From Nocardia fusca NBRC 14340 (lineage in GTDB: Bacteria; Actinomycetota; Actinomycetes; Mycobacteriales; Mycobacteriaceae): DNA of 64,000 nt. A model generated the notes under the pieces. The model had not been told where the DNA came from. It was given only the letters and a program-made list of their open reading frames with translations, and did not search any database. Location: the NCBI RefSeq assembly GCF_001618425.1, contig NZ_BDCU01000054.1:1-64000 (forward strand), given 5' to 3'. The position numbers were made by a program, and so were the translations under genes. This document shows, piece after piece, positions 52,121-60,789 of this stretch; position 1 is the first letter of the stretch, and each line of letters opens with the position of its first letter.

Positions 52121-53589
52121 ATCCCGCCGACCCGCTCACCATCCCGATCCGCATCGTCCACCGCCACTATCCGGTGTCGGTGGACGGCCTGCGGGTTCCC
52201 GACTACGACCTGCCGACCGAGATAATCCCGGCCTTCGCCGACTGGCCGACCGAGAAGCTCCCGCTGATCACGGCGATCCCGCCGGCGGAGGCGGGGCCGC
52301 GGACCCGGGCGGCGCGGCTGCGGGAACTGGCGACGGTCCTGCGCGATATCGCCTACGTGAGCTTCGGCAAGTACGGCCAGTACCTGGTCACGGTGGCGAC
52401 CCTGCCGCTGATCGCACGGTTGCTCGGCGCGTCCGGGATGGGACTGCTGGCCATCGGGATGTCGGCGTATTTCCTCGGCTCGCTGATCGTCGACCTGGGT
52501 ATCACCTCCTATCTGGCCGCGCGTATCCAGGAGTCGGGTACCGACCGGGAGATGGTGAACCACACCCGCGGCACCTACCTGGCGATCCGCGGCGGCATCC
52601 TCGGCGTGCTCGCGGTGGCGCTGGTGACGGCGGTGCCCGCGGGCGCACCGGACTACCTGGGCATGGTGCTGCTGGGGTTGTTCGTCGGCGGCTTCTGGTC
52701 GATGTCGGAGGACTGGGTGCTGATCGGCCAGGGTCGTTTCGGTGCGTCCACGCTGTACCAGTCGATCGCCCGGGTGGGTTATCTGGTCGCGCTGCTGACC
52801 CTGCTGCCCCGGTTCCCGACCGCCGCCATGGCGATGCTGTGCCTGCTCGCCTCCTCGGTGATCAGCCTCACCCTGACCTGGTGGGACACCTGGCGTACGT
52901 TCGGTCCGCCCGGTCGTCCGCGGGGGGCGTGGAAACTGATCCGCGCGGCATTGCCCGTCGTGACGGGAAGGCTGCTGACCACCAGTTACGGGCAGGGCGC
53001 GGCCGCCGTCTACGGCGCGGTGCTGAACGCGGCGTCGCTCGGGCTGTACTCCGCCGCGGACCGATTGGTGCGGGCGGTGCAGTCGCTGCTGGACCCGATC
53101 GGTTTCGCGCTGCTGCCGCGAATGGCCAAACGTAGTGGTGAGGAACGGTTCTGGCCGGACGCGCTCCGCGCGCTCGGGGTCTGTGTGGCGGCGGCGTGCG
53201 TCGCGACCGCGGCACTGTGGGTGGCGGCGCCGCTGATCATCGGACTGGTATTCGGCGACGAGTTCGGCGGCGCGGCCGGCGTACTGCGGCTGGAGGCACT
53301 GATCCTGCCGGCCACCACCGTCACCTCGTTCGTCACCACCGCGGTCCTACCGGTCCGGCAGGACACCGTCGGAGTGCTGATCGGTTCGGCCACCGGCACC
53401 GTCGTGGCGGGGTGCGCGCTGCTGCTCACCCTGCGCACTCATTCGGTGTGGACGCTGGCGGCCGGGATCGTGGCCGCGGAGTTCGCGGTGGCGATCTGGT
53501 ATCTCGCGCGAATGCGCGCACTGATCGTGCGGGAACGCACCGCGGGCGCTGCGCAGCCCGCCGGTGCGCAGAGGAGAGGGACGCGATGA
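52117..53589 (+). CDS. polysaccharide flippase (Wzx/oligosaccharide transporter)
   Basis: 490-aa membrane protein with about 12 helices of the MATE/MOP type, beginning after a 75-residue soluble N-terminus that is longer than in most Wzx proteins. The polysaccharide-synthesis protein domain starts at VSFGKYGQYLVTVATLPLIARLLG. It flips the finished lipid-linked repeat unit to the outer leaflet. It overlaps both neighbours by 4 bases. Confidence 0.88.
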   Translation: MNPADPLTIPIRIVHRHYPVSVDGLRVPDYDLPTEIIPAFADWPTEKLPLITAIPPAEAGPRTRAARLRELATVLRDIAYVSFGKYGQYLVTVATLPLIARLLGASGMGLLAIGMSAYFLGSLIVDLGITSYLAARIQESGTDREMVNHTRGTYLAIRGGILGVLAVALVTAVPAGAPDYLGMVLLGLFVGGFWSMSEDWVLIGQGRFGASTLYQSIARVGYLVALLTLLPRFPTAAMAMLCLLASSVISLTLTWWDTWRTFGPPGRPRGAWKLIRAALPVVTGRLLTTSYGQGAAAVYGAVLNAASLGLYSAADRLVRAVQSLLDPIGFALLPRMAKRSGEERFWPDALRALGVCVAAACVATAALWVAAPLIIGLVFGDEFGGAAGVLRLEALILPATTVTSFVTTAVLPVRQDTVGVLIGSATGTVVAGCALLLTLRTHSVWTLAAGIVAAEFAVAIWYLARMRALIVRERTAGAAQPAGAQRRGTR

Positions 53590-54590
53590 GGATTCTGTTC
53601 GTCGGCGACGACTGGCTGGGCAGCAACGCCCGCTCGCTCGCCGAGGGGTTCCGCCGGCTCGGCCATGAGGTGATCGTGGTCGACTCCACACCGGTGACCC
53701 TGCCACCGCGGTTGTCACCGTCGTGGCTGTACGCGAAAACCGGTGAGCGCCGGGCGCCGTGGACAGTGGACCGGGTGCACACCCGGCTGGAGCGGGCCGC
53801 CGCCGAACTGCATCCGGACCTGGTGTTCGGTTTCAAATCGGTGTATCTCGACCAGTCCCGGCTGCTGGAGATCCCGGCGGCGCACCACGTGCACTACAGC
53901 CCCGACGATGTCTCGAATCCGGGCAACACCAGCGCGGACTATCTCGCACACGAGTCCGAATGGGACATGGTGGTCACCACCAAACGCCACAACCTGCCCG
54001 AACTCGCCGGCCGCGGCGTCTCCCGGACCCTGTTCGTGCGCAGCGCCTACGATCCGGCCTGGCATCATCCCGCGGCCCGGCGCGGAACCCGGCAATTCCT
54101 GGTCGGTTTCATCGGTGCCTGCCGCCCGGACCGGCGGCCCGGCATGGTGTCGCTGGCCCGCACCTACGGGTCCCAGCTGCTGGTGCGCGGGCCGGGCTGG
54201 CGGCGGGTACGCCAGTTGCAGACCACCCGCGCCGCGGTCGCGGGACCGGTGTACGGAGAGGATTTCGCGATCGCGGTGGCATCGGTGACGGCGAACCTGG
54301 TGCTGCTCAACTCCGCCAACCGCGACACCCACACCTGCCGCACATTCGAGGTTCCGGCGTCGGGCGGGTTGTTCGTCGGTGAACGCACCGACGAACACGC
54401 CGAACTGCTCGACGACGGCACCGAGGCGTTCCTGTTCTCCAGCCGCGACGAGCTCGACGAGATCCTGGAGCGCTGCGCGTTGTACCCGGATCAGGCGGCC
54501 AAGACCGCCGAGGCCGGGTACCGCCGGATCGTCGAGGGCGGTCACACCTATACCGACCGGGCGAAGGAGATCCTGCGTGCGCTGGACTGA
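53586..54590 (+). CDS. CgeB-like glycosyltransferase
   Basis: 334-aa protein resembling CgeB/family 1 glycosyltransferases: MRILFVGDDWLGSNARSLAEGFRRLGH, DLVFGFKSVYLDQSR, HVHYSPDDVSNPGN, and the C-terminal RTFEVPASGGLFVGERTDEH region that forms the donor site. It probably adds a side sugar. The ATGA overlap with the flippase gene couples the two. Confidence 0.85.
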   Translation: MRILFVGDDWLGSNARSLAEGFRRLGHEVIVVDSTPVTLPPRLSPSWLYAKTGERRAPWTVDRVHTRLERAAAELHPDLVFGFKSVYLDQSRLLEIPAAHHVHYSPDDVSNPGNTSADYLAHESEWDMVVTTKRHNLPELAGRGVSRTLFVRSAYDPAWHHPAARRGTRQFLVGFIGACRPDRRPGMVSLARTYGSQLLVRGPGWRRVRQLQTTRAAVAGPVYGEDFAIAVASVTANLVLLNSANRDTHTCRTFEVPASGGLFVGERTDEHAELLDDGTEAFLFSSRDELDEILERCALYPDQAAKTAEAGYRRIVEGGHTYTDRAKEILRALD

Positions 54591-54608
54591 ATCGCGGACC
54601 GCGCGACG

Positions 54609-56033
54609 GTGCCGATGATCCCGCATCTGATCACCTCGAACGGGCCGCTGCTGGTCGTCGTCGCGGCGCTGGCGACCATGGTGTGCGCCGCCCTGCTCAC
54701 CCACGGAGTCCTGCGCGTGCTGCTCATCGCTCAGGCGGTGTACTGGGCGATGTCCTATGTCGCACGCCCGGTGGTGCTGCTGACCGTACGACCCGACCCG
54801 CATTTCGGTGACAATGTCGCCGACCCGCGGCTGGCCGAGATCGGGTACGACGTGGGGATCGAGGCCGCGTTGCGTCCGGTGGCGTTCGGTCTGACCGTCT
54901 ACGCGCTGATCGTGCTGGTTTTCGCGCTGTGGACCCGGCGCCGGCCCCGGCCGGGGCGGGCGCCGCTGGCCGGCGATCCGGATCTGATCGCCACCCTGTG
55001 GGTCCTCTACGTCCTGGGCACCTTCGCCCGGCTGCTCAGCGTGGCCACCGGCGCCGCCGGGCAGGCCGGCGATGTGCAGAGTGCCTCACCGGTGCTGAGC
55101 CTGCTCACCATGCCCGCGATCCTGGGCGCGATCGGACTGATCGTCCTCGCCCGCCCGCCGCGGCAGTCCGGCACCATCGCGGTGCTGGGCGTGCTGATGG
55201 CCGGGGAACTGTGGTGGACCACGGCCACCGAATCGAAGACGCCGATCCTGGGCGCCGCGCTGGCGGTCGCGGTGCGTTTCGCGCTCACCGGCTGGACCCG
55301 GGGCAAAGTGCTCGGTATCGGAGCGGTCTCGGTGACCGGTATCGCCGGCTTCGACTGGCTGCAGTCGCTGAAGACCTCGCCGTATCTGCGCGCCGAAGCG
55401 GCCGCCGTGGACGGGGCCTACCCCGAGGGGGTGCGCCCGTTCCTGAGTCTGCTGCGGCGGTTCGACCTGCTCGAAGCCGCCACCGACGCCTACTACACAG
55501 GGCCGAACTCGTGGTTGGGCCCAGGTGAGGTGGTCGGGCATCTGGCGCGCAGTATGGTGCCGGCGCAACTGCTGGCCGAGGAGAAGCTGCACGCCGGAAC
55601 CGCCTGGGCGAGTGAGGTACGGGGCGCCTCGGTGGATATGAGCCAGGTGTCGGTCTCGCTGGCGGAGGGCAATATCAGCGAAGGCTATGTGATCGGCGGC
55701 CTGCCGGGGGTCGTCGTCGGAGTGGCGTTCACCGCGGTCGTCCTGGTGGGCTGGGCACGGTCGCTGTACGCGCGGCATCTGCTGCCGGTGCTGTTCGGTA
55801 TCGCGCTGATCGAGGTGCCGGTCGTCTTCGAACGCGGCATGCTCGGCAGCGCCGAAACTCTCGGAAAATATCTGCAGGTCGTGGTGCTGGCCTGGCTGGT
55901 CCGGCTGGCCGTGGGCCAGTGGCGGCGCGTCCACGGACCGCCCGGGCCGCCCGGCGAACCCGATGGACAACCACCGGCCGGACCCGTCGCGGTACCGGTC
56001 GGCGCAAGCGTGAGAAGCGAAGGAACACAATGA
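54609..56033 (+). CDS. O-antigen polymerase-like protein (Wzy)
   Basis: 474-aa polytopic membrane protein with about 11 helices and a large extracellular loop (about 255-345: DWLQSLKTSPYLRAEAAAVDG to NISEGYVIGG), the hallmark topology of Wzy polymerases. The low sequence conservation is normal for this class; the assignment rests on topology and position between flippase and chain-length gene. The start is GTG at 54609 or ATG at 54615. The C-terminal tail is Pro/Gly-rich. Confidence 0.75.
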   Translation: MPMIPHLITSNGPLLVVVAALATMVCAALLTHGVLRVLLIAQAVYWAMSYVARPVVLLTVRPDPHFGDNVADPRLAEIGYDVGIEAALRPVAFGLTVYALIVLVFALWTRRRPRPGRAPLAGDPDLIATLWVLYVLGTFARLLSVATGAAGQAGDVQSASPVLSLLTMPAILGAIGLIVLARPPRQSGTIAVLGVLMAGELWWTTATESKTPILGAALAVAVRFALTGWTRGKVLGIGAVSVTGIAGFDWLQSLKTSPYLRAEAAAVDGAYPEGVRPFLSLLRRFDLLEAATDAYYTGPNSWLGPGEVVGHLARSMVPAQLLAEEKLHAGTAWASEVRGASVDMSQVSVSLAEGNISEGYVIGGLPGVVVGVAFTAVVLVGWARSLYARHLLPVLFGIALIEVPVVFERGMLGSAETLGKYLQVVVLAWLVRLAVGQWRRVHGPPGPPGEPDGQPPAGPVAVPVGASVRSEGTQ

Positions 56034-57499
56034 TGGAACTGCCCGACTACCTGCGCCTGCTGCGCCGCTACTGGGCGGTGCTGCTGGCGGGAGTGGCGCT
56101 GGGCGTGGGACTGGCGGCGTATCAGGTCCAATCGACGCCGACCACCTATACGGCCACCAGCACCCTGTACGTATCGATGGCCACCGGTACCTCGGTGGCC
56201 GATTCCTACCAGGGCGGTCTGGCCGCCCAGCAGCGGGTGCGGTCCTATCTCGAGCTCGTCACCAGCGACCATGTGGTGGACCGGGTCATCGGCCAGCTCG
56301 GACTGAATCTGGACCGTGACGAACTCCGCGCCGCGATCACCGCCGACACCCCGCCGGCCACCTCGCTGCTGCGGGTCTCGGTGACCGACGAGGATCCCGA
56401 GACCAGCCGGGTGCTCACCGACCAGGTGGTCGCCCAGTTCCGCGCACTGGTCGACGAACTGGAGACCATCGAGGTCACGGCGGCCCCCGCCGCGCGCGTC
56501 GCGGTCGTCGACGCGGCGCAGGCACCGGTCGAGGCGAGTGGCCCGGGCGGGGCCCGGCTGTACGCGGTCGGCGCACTCGCCGGCCTGCTGCTCGGTGCGG
56601 GCCTCGCCTACCTGCTGGATCGGCTGAACTCCCGGATCCGCGACAGCGCGGAACTCGCTGCGCTGGGACAGCCGGTGCTGGGCACGGTCGCACCGGGCAC
56701 CGACCGGGAGCCGGCCGAGCTGCGGGCGCTGCGGGCGCGGCTGCCCGAGGCGAAACCGCTGATCTTCACGGCGCCGGACGCGAATCCCGAACCCGCCCTC
56801 GTCCTCGGCTCGGCCTCGGTACTCGGCGCCACCGGCGCACAGGTCCTGGTGATCGATGCGAACACGACCGGCCACGGTGTCTCGACCCTGCTACCCGAAT
56901 CCGCGCTCCAGTCGCCCGCGGCGGCCGGCGACTGGCCGGTCCGGGACGGGAAGCAGGCCCGGGAGCTGGTGACCGCCGCGTCCGGCCGCACCTCCGCGGC
57001 GATCCGCGGGGAGATCTTCGACCCGCCGACGGTCAAACTCGATCTGCGGGGTAAGCCGGCCGCGGCGCTCGACGAGCTGCCGGCGCCCGCGCCGGCGGTC
57101 CCCACCGAGACCGGCGCGCGGGCGGCGGACGGGCTGGCCGCCGTCCTGCGCGAAGACGTCCATCTCGACGAGGCCTTCGTGGCCTGGCCGCAGCGATCGG
57201 TGGTCGTGCTGGCCCTGGGCAGCGCCGACGAACGGACGCCGGATCTGCTGGCCTCCGCGCGCTTCGAGACGATTCTCGGCGAGGTCGCGAAACGCTTCGA
57301 CCGGGTGATCGTCGATATCGCCGACACCGATGCCCCGGCCGTCGCGCCGAAGGCGGCGGGCACTGTCGTGGTGGTGCGGCTCGGTAGCGGCCGGCGCGAC
57401 CGGATCGAGTCGGCGCTCACCGCGCTGACCGCGGCCGGTGCCACCGTCTCCGGGGTGGTCGCGGTGGCGCCCCGCCGGACCTGGTGGCGGCGCTCGTGA
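56030..57499 (+). CDS. chain-length determinant (Wzz) fused to a P-loop-less kinase-like domain
   Basis: 489 aa. A Wzz domain spans residues 1-200: helix 1 (15-32), extracellular part with QGGLAAQQRVRSYLELVTSD, helix 2 (178-197). A C-terminal domain (about 205-485) is laid out like a bacterial tyrosine kinase. At the Walker A position it reads APDANPEPALVLGSA (249-262) with no G-K-S/T, while the Walker A' strand VLVIDAN (272-278) and the later VIVDIAD remain. No tyrosine-rich tail is present. Catalysis is therefore unlikely; it may regulate chain length as a scaffold. Confidence 0.82.
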   Translation: MMELPDYLRLLRRYWAVLLAGVALGVGLAAYQVQSTPTTYTATSTLYVSMATGTSVADSYQGGLAAQQRVRSYLELVTSDHVVDRVIGQLGLNLDRDELRAAITADTPPATSLLRVSVTDEDPETSRVLTDQVVAQFRALVDELETIEVTAAPAARVAVVDAAQAPVEASGPGGARLYAVGALAGLLLGAGLAYLLDRLNSRIRDSAELAALGQPVLGTVAPGTDREPAELRALRARLPEAKPLIFTAPDANPEPALVLGSASVLGATGAQVLVIDANTTGHGVSTLLPESALQSPAAAGDWPVRDGKQARELVTAASGRTSAAIRGEIFDPPTVKLDLRGKPAAALDELPAPAPAVPTETGARAADGLAAVLREDVHLDEAFVAWPQRSVVVLALGSADERTPDLLASARFETILGEVAKRFDRVIVDIADTDAPAVAPKAAGTVVVVRLGSGRRDRIESALTALTAAGATVSGVVAVAPRRTWWRRS

Positions 57500-58875
57500 G
57501 CGAACATCGAGCGCGCCGGGACGACGGAAAGCGGCGGATCCAGCGGCGTGATCTGCTCGCGGCGAGCCTGGGCGCCGCCGGAATCGGCGCCGTCACGGTC
57601 CCATTGGCCGCGTCCGGCCCGCCCGCGCCCATCGTGCTGGCGACCGGCACCGCCTCGCCGACCGTGCGTGATATCCGCGCGTTCGGCGCGGTCGGCGATG
57701 GGGAGGCCGACGATACCGAGGCACTGGCCGCCGCGTGCCGCACCGACGGCGCCCCACCGGTGGTGTATCTACCCGCCGGCGAATACCGGGTCACCGCCTG
57801 GCCCGACCTGCCCGACCACTCCGTCGTCTACGGCGACGGCGCCGATGTGACCACGGTGTTCTGCGACCGGGACACCACCCTGGTCGATCTGGAGGGCAAA
57901 CAGCGGGTCCGGTTCGCGCGCATGGGGTTCTACCTCTCCGGGCCGCAGGCCACCGCGGTCCGGCTCACCGAATGCTTCCGCTGCAGCTTCGATACCGTCC
58001 TCATCCGCGGCAACCACCTCGCCGACAACTATCCCCGCTACGCCGCGCAAACGGGCGTGGTGCTGGAGGCGAACACCGGCGGCACCTCGTTCATCGACTG
58101 CGATATCAATAATTTCGGTGTCGGCCTGGCCACCTCCTGTATCCAGAACTACGTCACCTCCTCGAAGTTCTCCGGTAATCGCATCGGGGTGCTCGGCACC
58201 GGCAACGACCACAACGCCGGATTGTCGCTCACCAATGTCGAATTCGTCTCCGACAACGATCCGGCGACCACCGACCGCCACCTGTTCGTCGACGGCGCCG
58301 CCAACAACTGGTGGCTCACCAATGTGTGGTTCGAGGGCGCCGATATCGCGGTGCAGGTCGGTACCGCGGGCAAGGGCGGCCCGTCCCAGTTCGGCATGGT
58401 GAACTGCAAGGTCGCGGCGCGTTCGTGCGATATCGACCTGATCTATTGCCGGCAACCGTATCTGGCGAATATCGCATTCGACGCCGATCCCGGCGGCAGC
58501 CCGGCCGAACTGCGGATCGCCGAGGCCGGATGCCCGGAGGGTATCGCGGTGAATCTGATCTCCGGCGCGGGCACCGAGATCGGCCCCCGGGTGTTCCCCA
58601 GCAACTGGCAGGTCCTGGGCCGCGGCCAGACCCACCGGCCGACGTTCACCGGTCCGGTCACCGCCCGCGCCGAGGGCGCCGAGGAGATCCTGCGTGCCGT
58701 CGCCCCCGACGGCGCCGGCCTGGCCTCGGTGCTGGCGAGTGGGGCGTGGTTGTCCGACCACGCCGACGCCGGTGTCGTCCTCCGGGATCCGGAGGGCGGG
58801 TACTGGCGTCTCGTGGTCGCCCCCGACGGCGCCCTGCGCACCGCGCCGCTGGGCCGCGACCGCCCGGTGCGCTGA
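57496..58875 (+). CDS. Tat-exported right-handed beta-helix protein (pectate lyase-like)
   Basis: 459 aa. A twin-arginine signal (RRIQRRDLLAASLGAAGIGAV, RR at 17-18) is followed by RAFGAVGDGEADDTEALAAAC, the entry motif of Pectate_lyase_3/glycosyl hydrolase 28-like beta-helices. Repeated short strands (about 90-370) follow. It probably trims or cleaves the polysaccharide outside the membrane. The GTG start at 57496 overlaps the previous stop; a 4-codon longer frame is rejected. Confidence 0.83.
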   Translation: MSEHRARRDDGKRRIQRRDLLAASLGAAGIGAVTVPLAASGPPAPIVLATGTASPTVRDIRAFGAVGDGEADDTEALAAACRTDGAPPVVYLPAGEYRVTAWPDLPDHSVVYGDGADVTTVFCDRDTTLVDLEGKQRVRFARMGFYLSGPQATAVRLTECFRCSFDTVLIRGNHLADNYPRYAAQTGVVLEANTGGTSFIDCDINNFGVGLATSCIQNYVTSSKFSGNRIGVLGTGNDHNAGLSLTNVEFVSDNDPATTDRHLFVDGAANNWWLTNVWFEGADIAVQVGTAGKGGPSQFGMVNCKVAARSCDIDLIYCRQPYLANIAFDADPGGSPAELRIAEAGCPEGIAVNLISGAGTEIGPRVFPSNWQVLGRGQTHRPTFTGPVTARAEGAEEILRAVAPDGAGLASVLASGAWLSDHADAGVVLRDPEGGYWRLVVAPDGALRTAPLGRDRPVR

Positions 58876-58876
58876 G

Positions 58877-59437
58877 ATGACCGCACCTATCCCGGACACC
58901 CGCCGGCGGCGGTGGCGGGTGCCGGTCGTCCTCCTCACCCTGGCGAGCCTGGCGGCGGTCGCCGGATGGCCGGTATTCGTGCGACCGCAGGTGGATCCGC
59001 TCCGCCGCGCCGACGCCATCGTGGTGCTCGGCGGGACCCCGTACGAACGATTCGATGTCGGACTCGAACTGGCCCGGCAACAGTGGGCGCCCGAGTTGCT
59101 GATCGCGGCGTCCACCGGACTCGACGATCCGCGGATGGACCGTTACTGCCGTACCGGATACCCGTTCCGGGTGACGTGTTTCGAACCTCACCCGTGGACC
59201 ACCCGCGGGGAAGCCCAGGAGATCCGCCGCCGGGCGGAGGCGGGCGGCTGGCGGCACATCATCGTCGTCACCTTCACCCCGCACGTCTCCCGGGCCCGCT
59301 ATATCGTCGGCCGCTGCTTCGACGGTGAACTCACCATGATCGCCAGCCCGAGCCGTACCGACCCCGTGTTCCAGGCCTGGATGTATGTACGGCAGACCGC
59401 CGGATACCTCAAGGCCTTCACCGAATCCGGCTGCTGA
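58877..59437 (+). CDS. DUF218/YdcF-like membrane-anchored protein
   Basis: 186 aa. An N-terminal anchor (RRRRWRVPVVLLTLASLAAVAGWPVF) precedes a DUF218 domain with RADAIVVLGGTPYERFDVGLELARQ and EAQEIRRRAEAGGWRHIIVVT. DUF218 proteins act on envelope sugars or nucleotides in other bacteria (for example SanA, ElyC); the activity here is unknown. It starts one base after the previous stop, so it is part of the operon. Confidence 0.83.
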   Translation: MTAPIPDTRRRRWRVPVVLLTLASLAAVAGWPVFVRPQVDPLRRADAIVVLGGTPYERFDVGLELARQQWAPELLIAASTGLDDPRMDRYCRTGYPFRVTCFEPHPWTTRGEAQEIRRRAEAGGWRHIIVVTFTPHVSRARYIVGRCFDGELTMIASPSRTDPVFQAWMYVRQTAGYLKAFTESGC

Positions 59438-59454
59438 GCCGCGAAGGAGCGAGT

Positions 59455-60789
59455 GTGATCACCGATTTCGGCCGCAGCGCCGGCGTCCAGGCGCGGCTGC
59501 ACGACCTGGTGCCCGGTGGCGCGCACACCTATGCCCGCGGCGCCGACCAGTACCCAGAGCATATGGCGCCGGTCTTGGTGCGCGGACAGGGCTGCCGCGT
59601 CACCGATTGCGACGGCAACGAATTCGTGGAGTACGGGATGGGCCTGCGGTCGGTGACGCTCGGGCACGGCTACCGCCCGGTCGTCGACGCGGTGACCGCC
59701 GCCGTCGCCGACGGCGTCAGCTTCTCCCGGCCCACGGTCACCGAACTGGCCGCCGCCGAGGATTTCCTGGCGCTGGTCCCCGGCGCGGACATGGTGAAAT
59801 TCGCCAAGAACGGCTCCGATGCCACCACCGCCGCGGTGCGGCTGGCGCGCGCGGTGACCGACCGGATCACCGTCGCCGTCTGCGCGCAGCCCTTCTTCTC
59901 AGTGGACGACTGGTTCATCGGGACCACCGCCATGTCGGCCGGAATTCCACCCCAGCCGACCGTCTCCTTCCCCTACGGCGACCTGCCCGCCCTGGAACAG
60001 GTACTGGCCGGGCGCGAGATCGCCTGCGTGGTCATGGAAGCCGCGACCGCGCTGCAGGAACCGCCGCCCGGCTATCTGTTCGGCGTGCGGGAGCTGTGCG
60101 ACCGTTACGGAACGCTGCTGGTGTTCGACGAGATGATCACCGGATTCCGGTGGGCGGCCGGCGGGGCGCAGCAGGTGTACGGCGTGGTGCCGGATCTGTC
60201 GTGCTGGGGAAAGGCGATGGGTAACGGTTTCCCCATCGCCGCCCTCGCCGGGCGCCGGGAATACCTCGAACTGGGCGGTTTGCGGACCGACGCGGCCCGG
60301 GTGTTCCTGCTGTCGACCACCCACGGCCCGGAAACCGGTGGGCTGGCCGCCTTCCGGGCCGTCGTCCACGCCTATGCCACCACCGACCCGGTGGGCCGGA
60401 TGGAGGCCGCCGGCCGGCGACTGCGGACGGGGATCGAGGAGATCACCGCCGAACTGGGTATCGGCGACCGGTTGTGTCTCGCCGGACGCCCGTCGTGCCT
60501 GCTGTTCCGGACACTCGATCCCGACGGCAACCCGTCCCAGGAGTTCCGCACACTCTTCCTGCAGGAACTGCTGCGACAGGGCGTACTCGGGCAATCGTTC
60601 GTCACCTCCGCGGCACATACCGACCGCGATATCGACCACACGATCGAGGCCTGCCGCCACGCCGCCGCGGTCTACCGGCGGGCACTCGACCAGGGTACGG
60701 TCACCGGCCTGCTCGAAGGCCGCCCGGTGGCGCCCGCGCTGCGCGCCCACGCCGCACCCCGCCGGCTGCTCACGGAGGTCGCCCGGTGA
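59455..60789 (+). CDS. class III aminotransferase (glutamate-1-semialdehyde aminomutase-like)
   Basis: 444-aa PLP enzyme. The N-terminal region is LHDLVPGGAHTYARGADQYPEHM. Cofactor motifs are KNGSDATTAAVRLARA (about 120-135), LLVFDEMITGFRWA and the Schiff-base Lys K253 in SCWGKAMGNGFPIAAL. It resembles GSA aminomutases but sits in a sugar operon, so it probably aminates a keto sugar or makes an amino acid decoration. GTG start after GAAGGAGCGA; overlaps the next gene by 4 bases. Confidence 0.85.
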   Translation: MITDFGRSAGVQARLHDLVPGGAHTYARGADQYPEHMAPVLVRGQGCRVTDCDGNEFVEYGMGLRSVTLGHGYRPVVDAVTAAVADGVSFSRPTVTELAAAEDFLALVPGADMVKFAKNGSDATTAAVRLARAVTDRITVAVCAQPFFSVDDWFIGTTAMSAGIPPQPTVSFPYGDLPALEQVLAGREIACVVMEAATALQEPPPGYLFGVRELCDRYGTLLVFDEMITGFRWAAGGAQQVYGVVPDLSCWGKAMGNGFPIAALAGRREYLELGGLRTDAARVFLLSTTHGPETGGLAAFRAVVHAYATTDPVGRMEAAGRRLRTGIEEITAELGIGDRLCLAGRPSCLLFRTLDPDGNPSQEFRTLFLQELLRQGVLGQSFVTSAAHTDRDIDHTIEACRHAAAVYRRALDQGTVTGLLEGRPVAPALRAHAAPRRLLTEVAR

